A stretch of 64,000 bases of DNA, taken from the NCBI RefSeq assembly GCF_025602895.1, contig NW_026516231.1, positions 310,001 to 374,000 on the forward strand, in the 5' to 3' direction. Below the pieces are notes generated by a model. That model saw only the letters and a list, made by a program, of their open reading frames with translations. It was not told where the DNA came from and searched no databases. Of the stretch, positions 55,701 through 64,000 are shown piece after piece. Made by a program: the position numbers and the translations under genes. The DNA is from Polychytrium aggregatum. Lineage: Eukaryota; Chytridiomycota; Chytridiomycetes; Polychytriales. The number at the start of each line of letters is the position of its first letter. The stretch's first letter is position 1.

Positions 55701-56363
55701 ATGCAGGCCGGGAAGAAGGACGACAAAGCCACAAACAAGGCCAAGCCCGCTGCTTCCAGCTCTGGCGCCAAGGCCAAGAAGAAGGTTGGTGCTTCCGAGT
55801 CAAGCGATGCGATGGGATGCAATCTGTGGCGACGATGGGGTGGTATCGACTGGATGAGTGCTAATGCAAATGCCTCGGAATGATCTGCGATCGCGGCGAG
55901 CAGAAGTGGTCCAAGGGAAAGGTCAAGGACAAGGCCAACAACGCCGTCGTCCTGGACAAGAACACCTACGATAAGCTGTTCAAGGAGGTTCCCACCTACA
56001 AGCTCATCACCCCCTCGGTCCTCGTTGATCGTCTCCGCATCGGCGGCTCTCTCGCTCGTCTTGCCATCCGCGAGCTCGAGAGCAAGGGTCTCATCCGCGC
56101 TGTTGACACCCACGCTTCGCAGCTTATCTACACTCGCGCCACCAAGGTAAGCAGCGCGGCTTCAGATGCGCTCTGGCGGTCACTGCCATGAGGATATGTG
56201 CGAGTGTGGTGTACGAGCCATGAGCATTGCTGCGAGACCCATGCCAGCAGGCACCGGAAGCTGATCTGTCTCTCTCGCCTCGCCTCTGCAGACCGATGAT
56301 GATGCTGCTCCCCCCGCCAAGGCTCCCAAGAAGAAGGCTGCTGATGATTCTGACGACGAATAA
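55701..56363 (+). CDS. RPS25: 40S ribosomal protein eS25
   Basis: Exons 55701-55784, 55904-56146 and 56292-56363 join in phase to 132 residues. eS25 sits in the head of the small subunit near the E site and is needed for some internal-initiation events. A Lys/Ala-rich N-terminal tail precedes [57 protein letters not shown] and QLIYTRATK, the whole eS25 core. The tail after it ([22 protein letters not shown]) is an acidic/basic extension carried on its own exon. The N-terminus may really be MAGKKDD. If so, ATG is a one-codon exon at 55222-55224 with GTTAGT donor, and ATGCAG at 55701-55706 is the intron end; this is common in ribosomal protein genes. The AATAAA at 56359-56364 overlaps the stop codon. 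Confidence 0.96.
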
Positions 56364-56872
56364 ATCATGAGCTAGTTTATTTCTCAATACATTGGACCCA
56401 CACCCAACAGCCCTGTGCATTCGAGTGTGTGTGTGTGTGTTGTGTCTGGTTTGATTGGTTGGTTGGTTTGGCTGCCTCGAGGCCGGCCACACACCGGCTG
56501 GCTCGCTGCTGCGCGCACGTGCCGAGATAAGCCGTGAGTCAGATGACGGCCGCGGTTGCACAGTCGCCCGCACAAGGCCGCGGCCGCGCTATTTCGGGCG
56601 CCGCGGTCGTGCAGATCTTCTTGCGATCCATCTGCTCGGCCAGCGCAACCGCATCTGCTGCATCGGGTCCTTGTCGGCTGCTGCTGCTGTGTCGTGTCTG
56701 CCCTGGGCGTTATCAGCACTGGCCTCCCCGCTCGCCTCGTTGTCCATCGGCATCCTCGCACATCCGCACCGGCCGTCTCGATTATCTGCTCGCTTGTTGC
56801 GCAATCTTTGGCTCGTTCCCACGCATAAAGTCCCTGTGTTCCCCGCTCCCTCGCTGCTCGCTTTCTCCGGCC
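56364..56872. other. Spacer between eS25 and aspartokinase
   Basis: Starts with a (GT)n run (56425-56440) then GGTTGGTTGG. The rest is GC-rich upstream DNA. No gene seen. Confidence 0.45.
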
Positions 56873-59337
56873 ATGGTCCTGCGTTCTTTCGGCTCGTCCT
56901 TCCCCTCCTCGTCCCCCGCCATGACCGTCCCGTACTTCACCAACGGCTCCCATCTGGAGCAGTCGCTCGTCGTCCAAAAGTTTGGCGGAACCAGTGTCGG
57001 CACCGCCGAGCGGATGCTCAACGTCGCCAACATTGTCAAGTGAGTGCTGCTGCCCTGGTCGAGTCTCCGTCGCAAGTCATCCATCGTCGTCGCCGCAGTC
57101 GAATTGCGTGCGTCGGATGTCTCGCCCAACGAGCCATTCCTAATGGGATTTGATCCACCCAGGTCCACTCTGGAAAAGTCCCGGGTCGTAGTTGTGCTTT
57201 CTGCCATGAGCAGCCTCAAGAAGAGCGAGGGCACCACCAGCCGGTGCGTACCATGCCAAGTCGATACTGTTCTCAGCACACAGCTGCATCTTGTCTTTGT
57301 CTTTGTCCTTCTCGACACTTGCATTCGTCGGGGCTTTGCGTTGCTTTGGTGCGTCCGCTGCTCGTGCTGATTTTGCGTCTCGATCCAGGCTACTGGAAGC
57401 TGCGGACGAGGCCTTGATTCCCGAGTCGGTTCGCTTCAACGACATTGTCGACTTGATCGAGTCCACGCATCTGAAATCCGTCGAGGAATCCATCGTCGGC
57501 GACTCCGAAGCGATGGAGGCCCTGCGTGAAGAGGTCCGCGCCGATATCGCTGCCGAATGCAGGAGACTCAAGTCGTTTCTGGAAGCCGCTTCGGTATGTT
57601 GCCCAACTTTCCCGATGCATACTGTCGCCCGGCTCTCCGCAAACACTCTATCAGCCCAGCTGCCGCCCTGGTCGCCCGTGTGACTGGCAGATCGCCCCCG
57701 AGCCAAACCCACTGGCTCGTCCATCACCCGGCCCAGTCCTGTCCTGGGATCCTCCAAACAACCATGCGTTTGTTATCTTTGGACCCCTTCTCCGGCTGAC
57801 CCGTGTCTTGCTCCTATCGCCTCTGTCCCTTGGCCACCCAACCCGCGCTGCCTTGGCTGCAGGTCATCGGGGAGATCTCGCCGAGAACGAAGGATATCGT
57901 CATCAGCACGGGCGAGAAGCTTGCTGCTCGTCTCTTTGCCGGCGTGCTGAAGAGCCACGTATGTGACTGCTTTGTGCAACTGTCTCTGCATGCAATTCCA
58001 AAGGCGAGGTTGGCAGCCGCGCCATGAGCGCTGGCTGCTGCTGCCCCTTGGCCGCCAATGATGCCTCTTGCGACTCCACGGCGCTCTGCTGGCATGGTCA
58101 GGCCGTGCGCCGGCTCGAGTTGGCCCCTTTCCTTGGTGTGTCTCCTTGGTGTGTCTCCTTGGCCGCTCCCCGAACTGGATCGCTCTGACATGTACCTCCC
58201 GCCGTATTCCAGGGCGTCAAAGCCGTCTATGTGAACCTTGAGAAGCTCATCAATCGCTACTTTGACGAAAAGGCCATCGACCAAAAGTTCTACGACTATC
58301 TGGCCATGCGTCTCAGCGAGGTTCTCCACAGCGCCGCCTCGGCATACGATGTCGTTCCTGTCGTCACCGGCTACCTCGGACCTGTCCCCGGATCCATCCT
58401 TACCACCATCGGTCGCGGATACACCGACCTGACAGCCGCCCTCATTGCCGTTGGTCTGAGAGCGAGTGAGCTCCAGATCTGGAAGGAGGTGGACGGCATC
58501 TTCACCGCTGATCCGCGCAAGGCGCCGCTGGCCCGACTCCTGCCTTCCATTTCGCCCGCCGAGGCTGCCGAGTTGACCTACTACGGCTCCGAGGTCATCC
58601 ACCCCTTCACCATGGAGCAGGTGATCCGCGCCAAGATCCCCATCCGCATCAAGAACACCTTTTCCCCCGAAGGCGAGGGCACCATCATTCTGCCAGAGGA
58701 GCAGGACGACGGCGCCGATGCGGACGAGTTGCCCATGTCGCCATCGGGTCGCATCCGCATGCCGCCCCCGCGCCATCCTACGGCCGTTACCATCAAGGAC
58801 CACGTCACCGTCGTCAACGTTCATTCCAACCGCAAGTCGGTCTCGCATGGCTTCTTTGCGCAGATCTTCATGACCCTGGATCGCAACGGCATCGTCGTCG
58901 ATCTCATCTCTACCTCGGAGGTGCACATCTCCATGGCGCTGTCGCCCAACGTGCGCGAATACAAGCTCGAACAGGCCCTGACGGAGCTGCGCAAGTACGG
59001 CGAGGTCGATGTCATTCCGGATCTGTGCATTGTGTCGCTGGTTGGCCGACAGATGCGCAACATGGTCGGCGCCAGTGCCAAGATGTTCTCGACCCTGGCC
59101 AAGAACAAGGTCAACATCGAAATGATTTCGCAGGGAGCCAGTGAAATCAACATCTCGTGTGTCGTGTCCATGGAGCACGCCCAGGTGGCCCTGAAGGCCA
59201 TCCACGATGACTGCATCCTGGCTAGCATGCTCCTGGCCGAGGAAGAGGAGCACGCGCGGCTGGGCAAGATCATCCCGGCCCTCAGCGTCGTCGATTCGGC
59301 GTGCGCGCTGGCTTCGGAAGAGGGCTCCGAGCAGTAG
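56873..59337 (+). CDS. HOM3: Aspartate kinase
   Basis: Exons 56873-57039, 57163-57243, 57389-57593, 57863-57958 and 58213-59337 join in phase to 557 residues. The enzyme phosphorylates aspartate, the first step toward threonine and methionine (and homoserine) in fungi. It is usually feedback-inhibited by threonine. Visible: VVQKFGGTSVGTAERM (nucleotide/aspartate site), VVVLSAMSSLKKSEGTTSRL, DIVISTGEKLAARLFAG, TTIGRGYTDLTAALIAVGL, WKEVDGIFTADPRKAP and AELTYYGSEVIHPFTMEQ. Two ACT domains follow, TLDRNGIVVDLISTSEVHISMAL and STLAKNKVNIEMISQGASEINI. Length fits fungal Hom3. A second in-frame ATG at 56921 (MTVPYFTNGS) is an alternative start. Confidence 0.96.
58131..58165. repeat. TCCTTGGTGTG repeat in aspartokinase intron
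   Basis: Two and a half copies of TCCTTGGTGTGTC in the intron 57959-58212. Confidence 0.8.
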
Positions 59338-60060
59338 CGGCGAGCAAGTGGATGAGCCTGCTGAAGCCGATCAAGGATCTGCTTTGTCCCCGGGTGGTGC
59401 TGACCCCAAGTTCGTTTTGCATACTCCACCGCCCACACCTGCCATGACGGCACATTTGTACAACTGCAGCACTTCCCCTACCCACCTACCCACCCACAAC
59501 ACACCACGCACGGGCCCCCAACGACTCACGACCATCACTTGCATGAGATGCGACGCTCCTCACGAATACATGCTCCACCGGCATCCCGCCATCCTCCCTG
59601 AACTCAGGAACAACTGTTCGTCTGTTCGCTGCTCGCCGAGCGACAGGAACTGGCGCGCTAGATCGTTCTGCTGTGGGGGGTAGTATGTATTGACAATCGG
59701 AGAGTTGCCCAGCCGCGGAATGAGTCGGTGGAAATGTATCGTGTGAGGTAGGGATAGTGCAGATATGTGCATCATGTTGGTATGTGCATCATGTTGATAT
59801 TGCAGCGCCTCGGCGACCGTGGCCGCATGGGTTGCCTGGGGCTTCATAGCCCGATTCTCTTCACGAGTGTTTCGGGGGCGCAATTCCAAAGACCGCCGCC
59901 AAACTGCAGCGTTCATCCAAGCCCAGGCCGTGTTTCGGATTTGGGACGGCCAGTCCGACAAATGAGCATCAGTCCGGGTTCTGCGGTTGGTTGTCCGCTG
60001 ATCTTCACCCTCGCCCCCCAAAAGTGCTCTTGCGCATGGTGCCGCTGTGCCCGCTCGGCG
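59338..60060. other. Convergent spacer between aspartokinase and PABA synthase
   Basis: 3' flanks only. A duplicated ATGTGCATCATGTTG occurs at 59764-59794. A minus-strand open frame here shows no family feature. Confidence 0.45.
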
Positions 60061-63000
60061 CTATGCATACCTGGGCGCCACCGAGTTGGATTTGAGAAGC
60101 ATTTCGTCGTACTCGCCCTCGGGATCCGATAGAGCCACGATGGCTCCACCTGCGCCAATGGATACTTCTGAGAGTGACAAGGTCAAAGGCTGCGTTAGCC
60201 CCTTACCAGGGACACACATGCTGGAGGAGAGACTCTGGTTGGACCGCACACATTTTCCCGATGGCTCCCGCTCGACGACAGCTTCGCAGACTCCACAAAC
60301 TTGGCTGCAGTAACGGCGGTCAGAACTTACCTCCTCCAGCAAACACAGCGGTGCGGATCACCACGTTCATCTCGGCCGAACCGTTCAGCCCAATCCAGCC
60401 GAGGCAGCCGCTGTACACACCCCGCGGCATGTTACCCTCCAGACCTTCGAGGATCTCGACCGTGCGGCGCTTCGGGGCTCCAGTCATGGATCCCGGTGGG
60501 AACGACTGCTTGATGGCATCGATGCAGGTGAGATCCGGTCGCAGGTGGCCCTTGACGGTCGACACGAGCTGGTGCACCGTGGCATAGCTCTCGATCTGCA
60601 TCAGTGCCGGGACGTGCACTGTGCGCGGGCGTGAGATGGTGTTGAGGTCGTTGCGGATCAAATCGACAATCTATCCAAGGACACGAGTACAGTACAGTGC
60701 CATGCAGTGCAATGCAGTGTAGTGTATATGGAGTCAGCGAGTGTCGGGGCAGGACATGGCGGCGGTTGGCCGGCCGACTCGCCACCCGCTCGAGCTATGG
60801 CCTCGTACCCACCATCAAGTTCTCGGCTCGGTCCTTCTCGTTCGATTCGAGGTTCTGCTTTCGCCGCTCGTCTTCAAGATGAGCCTCGGCTTCGGTCATG
60901 CCGTTCGATCCCGGGTACACACGGGCCACGGTGCCCTTGATGGGCTTCATTTTGACCCATCCGTCGCGCTCAACCTTCAAAAACAGCTCCGGGCTTGAGC
61001 TGGTAACAGTAAGGTCCTCCCCGAACCGGATGAATGCCGCGTAGGGCGCTGGATTGCGGCGGCGCAAGTGCAGATAAAAGTCCATGATCTGCGAGGGCGA
61101 CGGCGGCGGCAGCTGTGCCTTCATCTGTGTTGTGAGGCACACCTCGTACGTTTCTCCGTCGCGAATGGCCACGAGTGAATCTTGGATGCTTTGCAGGTAC
61201 TGCTCCCGGCTCTGTGCCAGCTTGAGCTGGTTGTTCCGGCCCGGTGCGTTGGGGTCGAAGCGGATTCGCTTCGCATCTGGATGCGGCTGACCCAGATGGT
61301 CTCGCTGGCGGCTCTGGCTGCGTTCTTGCAACCCAGCCAGACGCTGCGAGCACACTTCCAACCAGTTTTCGTTCTCCTGGTTGCCGACATCTCGGACGTG
61401 GATACAATAGATGTCCCGCTGCTCATGGTCAAAGACCAGAATGCGATCGGCAAACATGAACGACGCATCCGGAACGGACTGGGCCGAGACTGTCTGGAAC
61501 CTTCGAGAGGCTTCACCAACATGGTTGGTGCTATCGCAACTGGCTGCGACGTGCATGCTCTCGGTCTTCATCTCGTATCCAAAATAGCCCACCAAGCCGC
61601 CGTGAAAGTCGAACGGGATTTGATCCATACTCAGATCTGTCGGCTCTGTGACGAGGCGATCGCTCATGTCCGGGCCCATGCCAAGGTGTTGCATTCGGTC
61701 GGTGAGCCAGGCGAAAAAGTCCTCATGGACGGTGCGGGCCAGCGAGACGACCTCCTTCTTGTTGGGTATGGAGCCGAGGTGCGTCAGAGTAACCTCTCGC
61801 GTCAGCGTGGAGTATTGGGCCGTGAAGCTGTTATGTATGGAGTTACGTATTCGTCGGGAGTCGTAATCAGCCACAACTCAGTGCAATGTCGCATAAGCAG
61901 TAAAGCGCTGGCTGCAACGACAGAATGCGATGCAAAGCGATAGCCCAATAGACTGACGACTCGGATCGCACCTGAGCGGGCCGCCTCCAGCGCCCATGAA
62001 TGTGAATCGACTTCGGTTCTTCTCGACCTACACGTCCCAAAGCGCCAATGAGCGTGCCGAGACAAGATTGGATCCATCCGACGCTGCATCGACTTGAAGC
62101 CCGCCGTTCAAGCACTTTCAGCCCGCTCGCCTACCTTGGCAGAGTCCAGCCAGTAACAAACTGGCTCGTCCGAAAACATATCCGAGAAGACTGTTTCACA
62201 GTCGCACCATGTCTGCGCAAGCTTCTTTACAGCGATTTTGATGTTGCTCGGGCGCCGGGACTCGATGCCGGGACACAGCGGGCCTGGAATGGCGGTAAAT
62301 TCGCTGAGGGACGAATGCGGCTCTGGTCTGGGGAACGACACGCCCTTTGGGCAGCGGACATTACCGATTGTGAGCGATCCATAATACATTCCAACAAACA
62401 AAGATATAGAGCGCGAGCTGGCCTCGGGTCGCATATGGATGTAAGGCATCCAGGCGCACGGATCCTCACTACAGCTCTATGCTGTGAGCCTGACTCTGTG
62501 GTATACCTGCCGCTTCAAGTACTCGAATGTGAGGTCGCGGAAGTTGTCGAGAAGAGTCTGCCCAAACGAAGTGCAGATGGATTCGGGATGGAATTGGAGA
62601 CCCCAGAGCGGCTTTTCCCTGTGCTGGAGGGCCATGATGATATCACGGCGATCAGGGTCCGAGCCGGGGCAAGAGGACGACCATGCGATGGGCACAATGC
62701 ACTCGGGCAGGTCTGTGTCGAGCAGCGCATCGAGGATCCAAGTTAGTTGTCAGCGTGCGAGTACCAACTGGGATATAAAACCGCTGATTTGACGGCGAAA
62801 CTCGACTCGGCAGCGATATCGGAGATTCATACGGTTGCCTGACCAATCCCGGCCGGTCCTCCAAAAAGTCGAGTCCATAGTTGGTGCACATACCGGCTGG
62901 AGAAACCACAAGTGAGTGGTATCGCACAACACTGAACGGCGACGGAACGCCATCGAAAATGGACTTTGCGAGTCCAGGCGATGCCAAGGTATCGTGATGG

Positions 63001-63856
63001 AATACTTGGCTCAGTCGACCATGGACCGGTTCGTTGGCATGAACCACCTGCACCCGCAGGTCGAGTGTTCAGGCGTCGGCGTGTGCATGTGCATGTGCGA
63101 AGAGAGTTGTAACATTGCGAGATCAGTTGTGAGATCAGCTGCAGCGACTGAGATCGACTGGACCGAGTCGTTACTGAAACGTTGGCTCGTACCTTGCCAC
63201 CATACACCAGTGCAAGACCCTGGTGACCGAGACAGACTCCCAGGACCGGGATGGTGCTGTGGAGCAGCAGCTGCGAATTGATGCCGAAATCCTGCATGGC
63301 AAGCACGCCATCGTCGGAAAGCAAGCGGCCGGCAGAAGGAGCAGAATGATGAGCGCAACAGTCAGCGAGGAGCACCCAGTTAAAGGTTGAGGAAGTTGTG
63401 CTGCATGTCGGTCGCGGTGGCAGGGAGGCACTTGCCTCGGGTCGGTCGGGAGATCCAGGGCCTGGAGAGATGATGACATTGTCGACATGCGGGAGAATGT
63501 GGTCGCGTACAAACTCCCTGCATTGAACGCAGGAGCGATAGAGGAAGGAACAGAGTCTCAGCATGTGTCCGATGGATGCGATGCGACGGCCGAAGCGTCA
63601 GACTGGCGCAATGGAGGCAGAGGAACGGCGTCCCAGAGCAAAGGAAACGAGACAAGCGCATAAGGATCGCTGACCAGCTGAATTGGTCGTTGCGAATCAC
63701 GACTGGGAGAGGTCCGCCTTGGACGGACGCATATTGGTACAGATTGAAGGTGTACGAGTCATAGTTGTCGACAATCAGGGTCCGGATGGACGCTTTCATG
63801 GACCTGCAGTCGGTCTGCATCTGGGATTTGCTGGAACGGATGTGCATGGGTGCCAT
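60061..63856 (-). CDS. ABZ1: Para-aminobenzoate (aminodeoxychorismate) synthase, PabA-PabB fusion
   Basis: Ten exons close in phase to about 816 residues: 63675-63856, 63436-63517, 63193-63291, 62894-63047, 62507-62712, about 62135-62344, 61972-62027, 60813-61827, 60331-60670 and 60061-60167. The enzyme makes 4-amino-4-deoxychorismate for folate. The glutaminase half has RTLIVDNYDSYTFNLYQY, NVIISPGPGSPDRPE, VLGVCLGHQGLALVYGG (Cys nucleophile) and GLQFHPESICTSFG. The chorismate half has GGLVGYFGYEMK, SPELFLKVERDG, KPIKGTVAR, IVDLIRNDLNTISRP, PPGSMTGAPKRRTVEILE and GVYSGCLGWIGLNG. Intron 2 uses a GC donor (GCAAGT after GAG). The start of exon 6 is uncertain; several in-phase acceptors exist. 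A single chain carrying both activities is the fungal and plant arrangement. Confidence 0.95.
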
Positions 63857-64000
63857 GCTGGCGAATCAAAGCAAGGATCTGGAATCAGCAACCGCAACAC
63901 CGAAGCAGCAGGATGGAAGCCGCTGGCTTGGAAAGGACGTGAAAAATGCTCCATGCTCTCTATCGCGCGGATGCAGCGGCCATGGCTGTGTAGCCTCCCT

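Noticed and set aside
57814-59253. Long (479-codon) minus-strand open frame opposite aspartokinase
   Set aside because: Exact antisense of a well-supported coding exon; high GC at third positions keeps the shadow frame open. No family motif.
59560-60021. Possible last exon of PABA synthase
   Set aside because: The chorismate-binding domain ends normally at EYDEMLLKSNSVAPRYA with a stop at 60061; the frame beyond shows no similarity.
1-64000. tRNA, rRNA or other structured RNA genes
   Set aside because: Scanned by eye for tRNA B-box (GGTTCGANNCC) and cloverleaf pairs on both strands; none convincing.

Overview
The window is nuclear DNA of a fungus and most likely of an early-diverging, chytrid-like lineage. 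Genes are split by many short GT-AG introns, intergenic gaps are small, and the DNA is GC-rich by eye. The proteins read as fungal orthologues: BMS1, a fused PABA synthase, a fungal-type aspartokinase, a class I haem peroxidase and Mis12. A Fanzor1-type gene and a prominin-like pentaspan protein would be unusual in Dikarya. The lineage is an inference from gene content; no rRNA or tRNA gene was found to test it.

Layout. 1-4976 holds two tandem PQ-loop transporter genes (the first cut by the window edge), with a deleted Fanzor relic between them (1878-2065). 5572-10542 (-) is BMS1. 11314-12147 (+) is a Fanzor1-type open frame. 12295-18212 (-) is DDB1 and 18831-20312 (+) is APC10, head to head. 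21379-22830 (+) is a disordered protein ending in a reverse-transcriptase-type zinc-binding domain. 23763-26349 (-) is an unknown multi-span membrane protein. 27087-29721 (-) is glutaryl-CoA dehydrogenase, bracketed by an inverted repeat. 31054-32808 (+) is the mitochondrial porin. 33358-35695 (-) is ornithine aminotransferase. 37153-38682 (-) is a class I peroxidase, head to head with MIS12 (39152-40404, +). 40866-43571 (+) is a ubiquitin hydrolase ending in a CaaX box. 43913-48377 (-) is long-form tRNase Z with an RGG tail. 49078-50625 (+) is a CK1-family kinase. 51504-54582 (+) is the prominin-like protein. 55701-56363 (+) is ribosomal protein eS25. 56873-59337 (+) is aspartokinase. 60061-63856 (-) is PABA/ADC synthase.

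Gene models were rebuilt by joining open frames at GT-AG sites and checking that codon phase and family motifs continue across each junction. Every model closes in frame. The rebuilt lengths match the families, for example DDB1 at 1140 residues and BMS1 at 1179. Weak points are the 5' ends of the first PQ-loop gene, APC10 and the CK1 kinase, and one exon start in PABA synthase.

There is no operon or single pathway here; it is an ordinary housekeeping neighbourhood. The unusual content is the Fanzor pair, the inverted repeat around GCDH, the exapted RT zinc-binding domain, the prenylation motif on a deubiquitinase, the RGG tail on tRNase Z, the fungal prominin-like protein, and an unusual load of short tandem repeats in introns and spacers.
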